Of a DNA stretch of 64,000 nucleotides, positions 33,889-41,481 are shown piece after piece (the stretch's first letter is position 1; each line of letters begins with the position of its first letter). The notes beneath the pieces were generated by a model. The model was not told the origin of the DNA. It was given only the letters and a program-made list of their open reading frames with translations, and ran no database searches. The stretch covers positions 1 through 64,000 of the IMG/VR virus record IMGVR_UViG_3300037225_001188. One strand, written 5' to 3'. The DNA is from a virus. A program made the position numbers and the translations under genes.

Positions 33889-34557
33889 ATGAGCACGACC
33901 GCCCGCACGATCGCGTCCGTCCTGGCCGGCGGCATGGTCTTGGCTGCCCCGGCGCAGGCGCAGGCGCCGAAGCATCTACACGTCGAACACCACCGCAGCG
34001 CGGCACCACCAGCTTCGCGTCCCGTGGTGGCGCGCGGGGAGCTGGATGAGGGGCTGGTCTACCGGCTCACGCAGCGTGGCAGGTACGACGGTGCAATCGC
34101 CGATGCCGCAAAGAGGTGGGGCGTGTCCCCATTCCTCCTGGCCGGGCTGCTCGAGCATGAGAGCGGTCGTACTCCGAAGGTCGAGAACCGAGCGTCAGGG
34201 GCGCGAGGGATAGCGCAGTTCGTCCCGTCCGGCGCCGCCGCGGTAGGGAACCTCCAGCGCCGCCGCGGGGCCAAGAGCCCGTTCAACTACCGCAAAGCGC
34301 TCGACCCAGTGGTCTCTATCCACGCGGCCGCCGAGCTGCTCGATTACCTCAACGACGTGTGCCGCGGGGTCGCGTTCGGGGTCGAGGTCATCCTGGCCGG
34401 GTATAACACCGGGAGCTGCCGCGCCAGGGTGTCGGGCTTCGTGCACGGGGTCATCAAGCAGGCCAACCGGCTACGGACGATGAGCGGGCTGCCGCCCATG
34501 CCGCCGCCGAGGTTCTGGTGGCGGCGCCGCACCCTGCAGCGTCAGCCAAACTCGTAG
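33889..34557 (+). CDS. Lytic transglycosylase with signal peptide
   Basis: 222 aa. A signal peptide (TIASVLAGGMVLAAPAQAQA) directs export. The SLT/goose-lysozyme-like core has LLEHESGRTPKVENRASGA with catalytic Glu, GIAQFVPSGAAAVG and LAGYNTGS, the E-S...GLMQ-like...AYN order of family 1 transglycosylases. The secreted enzyme would cut glycan strands and may act in entry or in lysis beside the amidase at 25.5 kb. A basic Pro-rich tail ends the protein. Confidence 0.85.
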   Translation: MSTTARTIASVLAGGMVLAAPAQAQAPKHLHVEHHRSAAPPASRPVVARGELDEGLVYRLTQRGRYDGAIADAAKRWGVSPFLLAGLLEHESGRTPKVENRASGARGIAQFVPSGAAAVGNLQRRRGAKSPFNYRKALDPVVSIHAAAELLDYLNDVCRGVAFGVEVILAGYNTGSCRARVSGFVHGVIKQANRLRTMSGLPPMPPPRFWWRRRTLQRQPNS

Positions 34558-34602
34558 GGCTGCGGAGCCTCGTCGCGAGGCGACTCCGCGAGGAGGCAGA
34601 CG

Positions 34603-34920
34603 ATGGACGAGACCGAGCAGAAGAGCGTTGCGGGCGCTGGTGACTACGCCGCGGCCGAGGGCGAGATCTCCAGCTACCAGGTCGACGCCGACCAGGTGCA
34701 CACGCTGGACGCCTGCGACAAGCACATCGAGTTCCTGAAGGAGGAGGTGGTGAAGCGCAGCCGCCTCCTCGAGCGCACGCAGCAGGCGAAGAAGGACGTG
34801 ATGGCCGGGTGGCGCGACGTCCTCAAGGTGCAGAAAGAGAGCCTCACCGACAGCCACGAGCGCCTCGGCGCCATGGAGGACCGCAAGCGGGTCCTGGCGG
34901 CGGGCAGCAGCGAGTCGTAG
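34603..34920 (+). CDS. Helical hypothetical protein, 105 aa
   Basis: ATG follows GAGGAGGCAGACG. A disordered N-terminus precedes a long helix with heptads (HIEFLKEEVVKRSRLLERTQ). No motif is recognised. First gene of a run of small overlapping genes to 37.9 kb. Confidence 0.65.
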   Translation: MDETEQKSVAGAGDYAAAEGEISSYQVDADQVHTLDACDKHIEFLKEEVVKRSRLLERTQQAKKDVMAGWRDVLKVQKESLTDSHERLGAMEDRKRVLAAGSSES

Positions 34921-34922
34921 CC

Positions 34923-35159
34923 GTGCGGCTCAGGCTCATCAAGAAGGACGAAGACGGCGACGAGGTCGTCGTCGAGACGCTTTGGATCAAGAGCGTCATC
35001 GGGTTCACTCCGAGCCAGTTGATCGTCGTCAAAGGGAAGACGTACTTCATCGCGGTCATCAAGAACCTGCTCAACGGCGAGGGCTTCGACGTCGACCTCA
35101 CGGTCATCGACGTGCCGCCTGCGGCTGCCGGGAGCTTGATCGCAGCCACGGTGGCGTGA
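34923..35159 (+). CDS. Hypothetical beta-rich protein, 78 aa
   Basis: GTG start 2 nt after the previous stop. The sequence alternates strands (VRLRLIKKDEDGDEVVVETL, then LTVIDVPPAAAG), suggesting a small beta barrel. Stop and next start share ATGA-type overlap at 35159. Confidence 0.6.
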   Translation: MRLRLIKKDEDGDEVVVETLWIKSVIGFTPSQLIVVKGKTYFIAVIKNLLNGEGFDVDLTVIDVPPAAAGSLIAATVA

Positions 35160-35482
35160 TGTCGATCTACAACCACATCAAGGTGGAGCGTTTCATCAAG
35201 CTGGCGGTCGAGGTCTACGACCGTTGCAGCCTGCTCCTCCTGGCGGCCAGGCTGGTGCAGGACGGGGACTCGGGGAGCATGCCGCCGACGAGTCTCAGAC
35301 CGACGAGCGGCGACTGGCCCGAGACGCTGCTGCTGAGGACGTGGATGACGGCAACCCCGTGGGAGCGCGCCAACATCCTGTACAAGTTGGCCCCGTTGGC
35401 GCATGCTGCGGCCGAGGCGCGGGCCACAGAGTGGGTCGCCAAGGCCCGGCGGCTGGACGACATCGAGGCAGGGTACCCATGA
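35159..35482 (+). CDS. Hypothetical protein, 107 aa
   Basis: Helical protein with PTSGDWPETLLLRTWMTATP in the middle and an Ala-rich C-terminal helix. Overlaps both neighbours by 3-4 bp. Not recognised. Confidence 0.6.
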   Translation: MSIYNHIKVERFIKLAVEVYDRCSLLLLAARLVQDGDSGSMPPTSLRPTSGDWPETLLLRTWMTATPWERANILYKLAPLAHAAAEARATEWVAKARRLDDIEAGYP

Positions 35483-36021
35483 GCGAAGAGAAGACTGGCA
35501 TCACGTACCAAGGCAAGGACGGCGAGGCGAAGGACGTGACCTTCGACGACCTGCGGCAGCTCGCTGTCGAGCAGCCGGTCCAGGAGGCCGTCGCGACGGA
35601 GGCGAAGAAGCGCCCGCCGCGCCCAGCGTTCGAGCGGCGCGAGCTGTTCGACGCGCTGATGCTGCAGAGCGACACGGTGCGCGTGCTCGCGGTCGGCAGC
35701 GACCTCGGCGTGGTCCTGCCGCCGGAGCTGAGTATCCCGAAGCTCGTCGCGATCCACTTCGGGAAGGGCGTGCCGAAGCCGCCGAAGGACGTCTCGTCAG
35801 ACGAGTGGGGGGTGCGAGCGACCGTGTTCTTCTCCAGCGGCGAGCACCTGGCGGCCATCCCGTGGGACGCCGTCGTCCAGGTCACCGACATGGACAAGAT
35901 GGTCTGGCAGGACTCGCGCCGCATGAACGAGTTCAGCGAGCGCGCCTCGAACGAGAAGCTGCCGCCGAAGCACACGAAGCGCGGCAAGGCAGCGCGGCGG
36001 CACCTGCACGCGGTGCACTAG
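35479..36021 (+). CDS. SspB-like protein (possible ClpXP adaptor), 180 aa
   Basis: Residues about 55-150 read LFDALMLQSDTVRVLAVGSD, GVVLPPEL, VAIHFGKG, DEWGVRATVFFSSGEHLAAI and PWDAVVQVTD. This follows the SspB fold order: strand with a V-x-(V/L)P motif, an L-x-(I/L) strand, a GV-(R/S)-(A/V)-T-x-x-F strand and (V/I)PW-x-A(V/I). SspB delivers ssrA-tagged proteins to ClpXP in proteobacteria. The C-terminus is basic and the typical acidic ClpX-binding tail is missing, so it could act as a decoy. The match is by pattern only. Confidence 0.4.
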   Translation: MSEEKTGITYQGKDGEAKDVTFDDLRQLAVEQPVQEAVATEAKKRPPRPAFERRELFDALMLQSDTVRVLAVGSDLGVVLPPELSIPKLVAIHFGKGVPKPPKDVSSDEWGVRATVFFSSGEHLAAIPWDAVVQVTDMDKMVWQDSRRMNEFSERASNEKLPPKHTKRGKAARRHLHAVH

Positions 36022-36022
36022 C

Positions 36023-36445
36023 ATGACGAGCCTCGAGCACGAGTTGCTGTCGTCGACGACGAAGGTCACCTTCGAGTGCGGCTGCTGGTTCGTCATCTCT
36101 GACGACGTCGTGGAGCGGGCGCCGCGCGATCTCGACTGCTCGTTCGAGGAGTTGTACACCCGCGTCGAGCAGGCCCACGAGCACGGCGCTGGCCCGCACC
36201 GGCTAGAGTGCATGTTCGAGCGCCGAGAAGCCGGCGCTCAGTGGAACCTCGTCGTGCGGGCGCATGTCGCGCCGGAGTTCGACCCACGGCATGCCGCCAT
36301 GCTCACCAAGCTCGATGCCGTCACGCACGGGCTGGCTCCTCGCGTCTGCGAGGCATGCCGTACAGCGATCCCGCGGGGGCAACCGATCACCGCGTGCATA
36401 GATGGGCGCGTCCTCTGTTCACAGTGCCGGAGGCGGAGGAGATGA
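36023..36445 (+). CDS. Zinc-binding-type hypothetical protein, 140 aa
   Basis: ATG 2 nt after the previous stop. The C-terminus has CEACRTAIPRGQ and LCSQC, two CxxC pairs of a treble-clef-like ribbon; the N-terminal half has CGCW. Not recognised beyond that. Confidence 0.6.
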   Translation: MTSLEHELLSSTTKVTFECGCWFVISDDVVERAPRDLDCSFEELYTRVEQAHEHGAGPHRLECMFERREAGAQWNLVVRAHVAPEFDPRHAAMLTKLDAVTHGLAPRVCEACRTAIPRGQPITACIDGRVLCSQCRRRRR

Positions 36446-36771
36446 TGGATCCTGAGGCGGAGTTCGGGCTGCTCCTGCGCGAGGTCGGGTGGAGCCTCGT
36501 GATGTCGCAGAACGGGCAGTACTACTTCGCCAACGGGCGCCCGGAGACCATTTCGGCCTTCATCGTCATCGACAAGGTGGACGCCCCACTCGTGGTGCGT
36601 CGCGGCGACGAGCGGGTCACCATCTCTTCAGCCAGCTCGGCCAAGCTGCTCTTGATCGGCATGTTCCGCGCCTTCCTGCGCGTGGAGGCGGTCGGAGTCA
36701 TCCCGGACGTCAGGCCGTATTACGACGAGCAGCGGAAGCTCCTGCGCGAGATGATCGCCAGGCTGGGGTGA
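36442..36771 (+). CDS. Hypothetical protein, 109 aa
   Basis: ATGATG start overlapping the previous stop. Alternating strands and helices (VVRRGDERVTISSASSAKLL) with no known motif. Likely soluble. Confidence 0.6.
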   Translation: MMDPEAEFGLLLREVGWSLVMSQNGQYYFANGRPETISAFIVIDKVDAPLVVRRGDERVTISSASSAKLLLIGMFRAFLRVEAVGVIPDVRPYYDEQRKLLREMIARLG

Positions 36772-36777
36772 CCGCCG

Positions 36778-36852
36778 GTGCTCACCAGCCTCGTGGCCTG
36801 CCTCATCATGGTCGCCATCTTGTGGTGGCTCCAGCGGCCGAGGTTCTGGTGA
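36778..36852 (+). CDS. 24-residue membrane peptide
   Basis: GTG at 36778 encodes a peptide that is one hydrophobic helix (SLVACLIMVAILWW) ending RPRFW. The stop overlaps the next gene's GTG (GTGA). Peptides of this kind are common between phage lysis and regulatory genes but it may be untranslated. Confidence 0.4.
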   Translation: MLTSLVACLIMVAILWWLQRPRFW

Positions 36853-37031
36853 AGGTCGTCGACGTCAAGGTCGGCATCGAGGTCTGGGAGAAGGTCGGCG
36901 TCGATGTCGACGGGACGAACGTGTTCGACGTCCGCATGCCGGTGAGGGTGCGGCTCGCGGGCGCGATCGAGAAGGTCACGCTCCAGCTCGTTAAGATAGA
37001 GGACCTGCTGGAGGAGAACGGAGGAGCGTAG
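36849..37031 (+). CDS. Small beta-rich hypothetical protein, 60 aa
   Basis: GTG at 36849. The sequence VKVVDVKVGIEVWEKVGVDV alternates hydrophobic and charged residues like a small beta sheet. The next ATG immediately follows its stop. Not recognised. Confidence 0.55.
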   Translation: MKVVDVKVGIEVWEKVGVDVDGTNVFDVRMPVRVRLAGAIEKVTLQLVKIEDLLEENGGA

Positions 37032-37405
37032 ATGCCGAAGCAGTGGTTTGCGTGCGTGGCTGAGGAGGTCTTCTGCGTCAGGGAGGCGGAGAGCAGCTTT
37101 GCCCTAGAAATGCCCTCTGCCTCAGAATTCTGGCGCCTGCCTCAAAATTCGCGCTTCCGCCGGCATTCTGAGGCAAAGCCACGGAGAGCCAGGAGGCAGC
37201 CCAGGCGTACGTCGATGGCTTCAGCGATGGCGGCGACCAGTACGGCGCCGGGTGCTGCTTCGGCGTCCTCCTGCCGCAGGGTTGGAAGGAGGGACTGTCG
37301 AGGCAGAATCGGAAGGACATCATCTCGGAGATCGAGCGGATTAAGCGCGACCCGGCCGAGGTCCTCGGTCTCGACTACACCGCCTTCGTGAAGGAGGGGG
37401 ACTAG
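37032..37405 (+). pseudogene. Small phage gene split by the mini-element
   Basis: The frame starts MPKQWFACVAEEVFCVREAE and runs into the 86-bp insert at 37095. Removing 37095-37189 (insert plus one duplication) restores 92 codons: ...REAESQEAAQAYVDGFSDG, GAGCCFGVLLPQGWKEG, and ...TAFVKEGD ending at TAG 37403-37405. The restored frame and coding style prove the gene was intact. The present frame reads through the insert into a scrambled Arg/Ser-rich product. Confidence 0.85.
37095..37180. mobile_element. 86-bp MITE-like mini-element of the 27-kb transposon family
   Basis: Left end GCTTTGCCCTAGAA and right end TTCTGAGGCAAAGCC copy the ends of the large transposon. The flanks GCGGAGAGC (37086-37094) and ACGGAGAGC (37181-37189) share 8 of 9 bases at the same register as the 9-bp duplication of the large element. 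The inside is made only of further TGCCTCARAA-type repeats. It has no coding capacity and is presumably mobilised by the SWIM-DDE transposase. Confidence 0.85.
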
Positions 37406-37690
37406 ATGTCGAAGAAGCCTGATGTGCGCGGGTGGGGCTACTCCGACGACTGCGCCGGGTTCGCCCCGCTGAAGACCGACGACTCCGAGTACGATGTCGA
37501 CGGCAAGTGGTACTCGCTCTTCCAGGGCGAGGAGCGGATCGGTCGCATCCGCATGACGTACGAGGACGGCAACTGGGAGGTCCAGCTCGTCGGGACCAGC
37601 GGCAAGTTCTCGCTCAAGGACGACGTGCCAGTCAAGTTTCATGACGAGCGCGTCCAGGAGCGCATCAGGGAGCGCGAGGAGGACCGATGA
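37406..37690 (+). CDS. Hypothetical protein, 94 aa
   Basis: Starts directly after the broken gene. Trp/Tyr/Asp-rich compact sequence (GKWYSLFQGEERIGRIRMTY) with a helical charged tail. Overlaps the next gene by 4 bp. Not recognised. Confidence 0.65.
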   Translation: MSKKPDVRGWGYSDDCAGFAPLKTDDSEYDVDGKWYSLFQGEERIGRIRMTYEDGNWEVQLVGTSGKFSLKDDVPVKFHDERVQERIREREEDR

Positions 37691-37935
37691 GGAAGCGAGC
37701 TAGGTTCACCGTCACCATCTGCCCGCTCGGCGTGCCGACGAGGGAGCAGATGGAGATCGCACTCCGTGACGACGGCGCCTGGGTCGCCATGTGCCCAGCC
37801 ATCGGCAGCCGGTGGTTCCACAAGCTCGACGCGAAGACCATGCTCGCGGCCATGAAGGAGGCGCTCGCCGCTGTGGCTGCCGTCCACGAGGAGAAGGCCG
37901 CGAGCTTCAGCGCGGTCCTCGGCGAGCTGAGGTAG
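37687..37935 (+). CDS. Hypothetical protein, 82 aa
   Basis: Last gene of the plus-strand block. A short alpha/beta protein with helix MLAAMKEALAAVAAVHEEKA. It is followed by a promoter-like sequence and then the convergent terminator. Confidence 0.65.
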   Translation: MRKRARFTVTICPLGVPTREQMEIALRDDGAWVAMCPAIGSRWFHKLDAKTMLAAMKEALAAVAAVHEEKAASFSAVLGELR

Positions 37936-37977
37936 CCCCTCCTGGCAGAGGTGCGGCACCAGCTGGTCACCCAGCAC

Positions 37978-38019
37978 TTGACATCTTGCTTGACTACTCG
38001 TTGTAACCAGCGCTATAGT
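37978..38019 (+). promoter_or_regulatory. Sigma-70-type promoter in the convergent gap
   Basis: TTGACT at 37990-37995 and TATAGT at 38014-38019, 18 bp apart; a second TTGACA lies at 37978. It points into a 90-bp gap with no gene, so any product is a short structured RNA ending in the inverted repeat at 38047-38100. Confidence 0.55.
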
Positions 38020-38036
38020 GGCGGCATCGAACTGAG

Positions 38037-38107
38037 AAAAGATAACGGCCCGCGTAGAGCCCAGGGCAAGCCGGCGACATCCTGGTGACTCACGCGGGCC
38101 GATCTTT
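38037..38107. terminator. Bidirectional terminator between convergent blocks
   Basis: GGCCCGCGT (38047-38055) pairs with ACGCGGGCC (38092-38100), and the flanks AAAAGAT and GATCTTT supply U-runs in both directions. An inner CCAGG/CCTGG stem is present. The plus block ends at 37935 and the minus block at 38110. A similar sequence (GAAAATAAATC followed by GGCCCGGCG) is at 50443-50490. Confidence 0.7.
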
Positions 38108-38109
38108 GT

Positions 38110-38352
38110 CTACCGCGGCTCGCCGTTGACCACGACCAGCACGTTCCTCGGGCTGAACCGGCCGGGGCTCGCCAGGTCGAGCAGCCTCGCCACCATGATG
38201 AACGCCGTCGTCAGGAGGGCGATGCTGAGCCAGGCGAGCACCTCGATGACGACCGGCTCGCCGGAGCACAGGCGGCGCATCGAGGCCATGACGGCGAAGT
38301 CGGCGGCGAGCGTCGAGGCGTAGAGGAGCCGGAGGTACGTGCGCTTGCTCAC
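38110..38352 (-). CDS. Small membrane protein, 80 aa
   Basis: GTG start overlapping the neighbour's stop (GTGA). Two hydrophobic stretches (LLYASTLAADFAVMASM and VLAWLSIALLTTAFIMVARL). Last gene of the minus-strand block. Function unknown. Confidence 0.6.
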   Translation of the reverse strand: MSKRTYLRLLYASTLAADFAVMASMRRLCSGEPVVIEVLAWLSIALLTTAFIMVARLLDLASPGRFSPRNVLVVVNGEPR

Positions 38353-38609
38353 GGCCGCGTCAGCTTCGGCGCCTCGTGCACCGTGATGCTGTTCTCGCTG
38401 CTCGAGTGCTGCCGGTGCGCTAGCGACTGGATGCTGCGGTGCTTGATGACCATTTCGGCCCCGAACTGCTCGCCCTCCACCCACGGGAAGATGAGGATGA
38501 CGGCGGTGTTCAGGTCAATGGTGGCCGGCATGGGATCGGTGCTTGCGTAGAACTTACAGCCGTCCTTGTCGAGCTTCCCCTGCAGGTCGATTCGGATCTG
38601 GTTCGGCAT
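38349..38609 (-). CDS. Hypothetical protein, 86 aa
   Basis: ATG start sharing a base with the neighbouring stop. Sequence MPNQIRIDLQGKLDKDGCKF is beta-strand-like; no motif recognised. Confidence 0.6.
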   Translation of the reverse strand: MPNQIRIDLQGKLDKDGCKFYASTDPMPATIDLNTAVILIFPWVEGEQFGAEMVIKHRSIQSLAHRQHSSSENSITVHEAPKLTRP

Positions 38610-38860
38610 CAGCTACCACCTTTTTTCCTCTGCCCGTGCTCCTTGAGCCACTGCTCGACCACACACTTTGCGACTTCTTGCGACGTGAAGTGGCCGGGCC
38701 ATTCGTGGTGCTGGCCGCGGCACCAAGCCTCGGCGGCGAAGAGCCCGTGGATGCGCCACCACACGGCCCCTCCGGCGCCGACGTTGACGCCGCGGCCGTT
38801 CATCGCCTGCGAGCCGATGAGCAGGTCGGCACCGTCAGCCGTCCACCTACGCCGCGGCAT
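38609..38860 (-). CDS. Hypothetical protein, 83 aa
   Basis: Gly/Trp-rich start (RRRWTADGADLLIGSQAMNG), then a helical tail with HFTSQEVAKCVVEQWLKEHG. Overlaps the upstream gene by 14 bp. Not recognised. Confidence 0.6.
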   Translation of the reverse strand: MPRRRWTADGADLLIGSQAMNGRGVNVGAGGAVWWRIHGLFAAEAWCRGQHHEWPGHFTSQEVAKCVVEQWLKEHGQRKKGGS

Positions 38861-39335
38861 CGGGGTCTTCGTAGCTGACGTCGAGACCGGCGGCGTCCAT
38901 AACGTGAGCCAGGGCCCTGGCGCGCTGCTCGTGCAGCTCCTTCATCGGCACTACTTTTTCCCCGGCCCACGTCCTGACTAAGTAGATCTCATCGTGCAGG
39001 AGCTGGCGCAGGACCTTGCACTCGTCGGGGGTGATGACGTTCCCGATGATGACGACGTCGCGATTGAGAAGGTCCTGGCTCACCGGCGTCTCGTTGACCA
39101 GGAACTCGAAGTCCTCGGTCTTTCGCGGCACCAGGCGGCCGCCGACGACCGCGCCGTCCCTGCGGACCACCAGCACGACCTCAGCGTACTCGCCGCACTC
39201 TAGGAATTTCGCCCGCTCCTCCTCACCCCAGCCGAGGCGAGAAGCCATGCTGCCCCACTCGTCGGGGTCCTTGATGTCGCCGAGGCGGACGGTGGCCGCG
39301 ACCTCGATGTCGGCCGGCATCTCGATCTGGTCCAT
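38847..39335 (-). CDS. Hypothetical protein, 162 aa
   Basis: ATG at 39335 with a GGAGGGG site upstream. Acidic alpha/beta protein (SMASRLGWGEEERAKFLE, then VVLVVRRDGAVVGGRLVPRK). Not recognised. Confidence 0.6.
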   Translation of the reverse strand: MDQIEMPADIEVAATVRLGDIKDPDEWGSMASRLGWGEEERAKFLECGEYAEVVLVVRRDGAVVGGRLVPRKTEDFEFLVNETPVSQDLLNRDVVIIGNVITPDECKVLRQLLHDEIYLVRTWAGEKVVPMKELHEQRARALAHVMDAAGLDVSYEDPDAAA

Positions 39336-39337
39336 GT

Positions 39338-40132
39338 TCACCCCTCCTCGTCGAGGAGCTTGCCCGAGTCGACCACCTTCGCCAGTGGCGGCACCAGCTT
39401 CGCCCGCCGCCCCCGCAGCCGCTCGACGTCGGCCTGGTACCGGCGGTATCGCCCGTCGCTCTTGGCGAGGTCGACGGCGCCCTGGTACTCCACCTCGGTC
39501 GTGCGGACCCGGTCGCGGGCCTCGTCGGCGTCGAGCTTCGCCAGCTCCTCGGTGAGGTGCTCGGCGCGCACGAGCAGGTCCTTGGCCTCGGCGCGCAGTT
39601 CGTGGATCCGCTCCTCGCAAGCCTCAGCCATGACGAGCAGCGAGTCGTGCTCCTCTTCCAAGGCGGCCTCGTCGACCAGAGTCTGCTCAACCTCGGCCTG
39701 CACCTTGGCGATGGCCTCGTCGCGCTCGACCTTGAGCTGCGAGATGACCTTGGTGCGCTCGTCGACGTAGCGCTGCTTCTGGGTGATGACCTCGTCGATG
39801 CGCTCCACCTGCAGCTCGAGCGCGCTCTTGCCGTTGGGTTTGGGCGGAGGGGAGAGGTAGCCTGGCTGGACGTGCTCCTTGCGCAGGAACTCGGCGAGCT
39901 GTGACAGGATGCAGGCGCACGGCTCCAGCTTCTCTTTGTCCTTCTTGTGCTTCGCCCCGGGCTGGTACGTCAGCATGAGGCCGGGCTCGTTGGTGAGGCA
40001 GCTCTTGCACCTGGGCCGCGGTAGCACGGCGTAGCGGCCGGCGGCGTCCCCCTTCTCGATCTTGATGGAGTGGTAGCCCTTGGGCGGGTCGAGGTCGTCT
40101 GGGATGCGGATGACGGGCGTGACGGTGGACAT
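39338..40132 (-). CDS. Coiled-coil protein with N-terminal cysteines, 264 aa
   Basis: Residues about 40-80 hold CKSCL and CACI. Residues 105-225 are one long coiled coil (TKVISQLKVERDEAIAKVQA and following heptads) ending in a basic segment. Likely a structural or scaffolding-type phage protein, but no family is recognised. A 54-bp repeat lies 25 bp upstream of its start. Confidence 0.65.
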   Translation of the reverse strand: MSTVTPVIRIPDDLDPPKGYHSIKIEKGDAAGRYAVLPRPRCKSCLTNEPGLMLTYQPGAKHKKDKEKLEPCACILSQLAEFLRKEHVQPGYLSPPPKPNGKSALELQVERIDEVITQKQRYVDERTKVISQLKVERDEAIAKVQAEVEQTLVDEAALEEEHDSLLVMAEACEERIHELRAEAKDLLVRAEHLTEELAKLDADEARDRVRTTEVEYQGAVDLAKSDGRYRRYQADVERLRGRRAKLVPPLAKVVDSGKLLDEEG

Positions 40133-40353
40133 CAGCGTCTCCTCTTCTTTCCACGGGTCTCAGTGTCTCGGTGATTCTCCCGCCGAGCATGGTATTGGGT
40201 GAGCATGATGACCGGGCCCCGGCGGGCGGCCCGGCGGGCGGCGATGGCGCGGTAGATGAAATTGAGTGGTGGGGCCCCTTCGATGGCCCAGATGATGACG
40301 AGCGGGGTCATGAAGACGGCGACGGCGACGAGGTCGAACTGGGTGACGGTCAT
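40132..40353 (-). CDS. Small membrane protein, 73 aa
   Basis: One hydrophobic segment (FDLVAVAVFMTPLVIIWAI) then a basic region. Its last 25 codons run through copy 1 of a 54-bp repeat and encode HARRENHRDTET, so the C-terminus is partly dictated by the repeat. Confidence 0.5.
   Translation of the reverse strand: MTVTQFDLVAVAVFMTPLVIIWAIEGAPPLNFIYRAIAARRAARRGPVIMLTQYHARRENHRDTETRGKKRRR
40157..40210. repeat. 54-bp direct repeat, copy 1
   Basis: Identical over 54 bp to 41326-41379. Read on the minus strand it lies 25 bp upstream of the coiled-coil gene start at 40132. It begins CATCATGCTCACCCAATACC on that strand. Confidence 0.9.
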
Positions 40354-40505
40354 CGTCCTTGGTCCCAGTCTTTCTGCGCTCGTCGCCGGGCGCGGATCCC
40401 CTTGGCGATGCAGGCGACGACCGGGGCCGCGTCGAGCAGGAGGACCCCGAAGAACCATGCGGCGGCCAGCGCGAGCACCGCCTCCCAGGGTGAGAGGCCG
40501 ATCAT
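40350..40505 (-). CDS. 51-residue membrane peptide
   Basis: ATG at 40505. Hydrophobic helix VLALAAAWFFGVLLLDAAPV followed by a basic tail (RARRRAQKDWDQGR). Overlaps both neighbours by 4 bp. Function unknown. Confidence 0.55.
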   Translation of the reverse strand: MIGLSPWEAVLALAAAWFFGVLLLDAAPVVACIAKGIRARRRAQKDWDQGR

Positions 40506-41314
40506 GCTGCCAGCCCGCGGAACTCTTCGGCGAGGTAGCCGCTGGGGCAGCGCAGGTCTATCCACCGGATGACGTAGTCGAGGACGCTCTTGCAGGTCTT
40601 GATCTCCGGCGGGGAGCCGCGGACGAAGCCACTCGGCTCGAACTGCTGGAGCTTGAACTTCTCGTGCAAGATCTTCAGCGACACTCCGTACTGCATGGAG
40701 ATGCTGATCGACGTCGCGAAGGCGTCGATGAACCCGCTGATGTAGCCGCCCATCTTCGCCGCCTTGATGAACACCTCGCCAACCTTCCAGTCTTCGTAGA
40801 ACCCGACGGTGACGTAAACGCTGACGCCGTCCTTGTCCTCGTCGCCGATCTCAAAATGGTGGGTCAGGCTCTTGCGCTCGTCCGGTAGCTTCCAGCGGCA
40901 TGGCTCGGTGCACGGTGACTTGGTGTTCTTGCGGTACCACTCCTTACGAGCTTGCTCCCAGCTACGGATGGCGCCGACGTGGACCGGGGCCGCCGGCTCG
41001 GTCATGGGGATGGTGCTCATCCCGAAGACGTCGCGCAGCGATTCCTGGGTGATGAACCCAAACGGCGCAGCCTTGGCCGTAGCCATGTCGCGCTCGCGCT
41101 GGATCTTCCCGACGATGGCCTCGACTTCCTTGTCGCCGACTTCTTGGTCGCACTGGCGGCAGCGCTTCTGGTCGCCGGCCACATAGCGGTGGACAGCGCT
41201 GTGGCGCTGGCACGGTTCGCCGCTGGCCTCGCGCCACTGCTGGGTCTTGCCCGGCTTGAGGCCGTCGTCTGGGTGCTGGTCGATCGCGGCTGGCTTCGGC
41301 TTCCTCTTGCGCAC
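40502..41314 (-). CDS. Stand-alone TSCPD-domain protein, 270 aa
   Basis: GTG at 41314 with CAGGAGA upstream. Residues about 30-65 have RYVAGDQKRCRQCDQ, a possible zinc site. The C-terminal half (LPDERKSLTHHFEIGDEDKD, YEDWKVGEVFIKAAKMGGYI, SGFIDAFATSISISMQYGVS, LKILHEKFKLQQFEPSG) matches the TSCPD domain normally found at the C-terminus of class II ribonucleotide reductases. No reductase catalytic domain is present. TSCPD-only proteins occur in phages; the function is unproven, possibly nucleotide-level sensing. Confidence 0.7.
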   Translation of the reverse strand: MRKRKPKPAAIDQHPDDGLKPGKTQQWREASGEPCQRHSAVHRYVAGDQKRCRQCDQEVGDKEVEAIVGKIQRERDMATAKAAPFGFITQESLRDVFGMSTIPMTEPAAPVHVGAIRSWEQARKEWYRKNTKSPCTEPCRWKLPDERKSLTHHFEIGDEDKDGVSVYVTVGFYEDWKVGEVFIKAAKMGGYISGFIDAFATSISISMQYGVSLKILHEKFKLQQFEPSGFVRGSPPEIKTCKSVLDYVIRWIDLRCPSGYLAEEFRGLAA

Positions 41315-41325
41315 GTGGTTCTCCT

Positions 41326-41379
41326 GTCTCAGTGTCTCGGTGATTCTCCCGCCGAGCATGGTATTGGGTGAGCATGATG
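41326..41379. repeat. 54-bp direct repeat, copy 2
   Basis: Identical to 40157-40210. On the minus strand TTGACA directly precedes it and CATGCT lies 17 bp further, so this copy may provide the promoter for the TSCPD gene starting at 41314. Confidence 0.85.
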
Positions 41380-41427
41380 TCAAAGCCCCACTACCGCATC
41401 TCCGCCGTCATGAGGTGTGGGTACCTG

Positions 41428-41449
41428 ACTGGGCGTACGAGATTGGTTT
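41428..41449 (-). promoter_or_regulatory. Candidate phage promoter motif, copy 5 (weaker)
   Basis: On the minus strand AAAACCAATCTCGTACGCCC matches the AAAAC-N7/8-CGTAYAAC family except for its last bases. It lies in the 41380-41481 gap, upstream of repeat copy 2 and the TSCPD gene. That gap otherwise holds no gene. Confidence 0.35.
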
Positions 41450-41481
41450 TGGCGGTCAGGTGGTTGACGAGGCTTCTAGCC

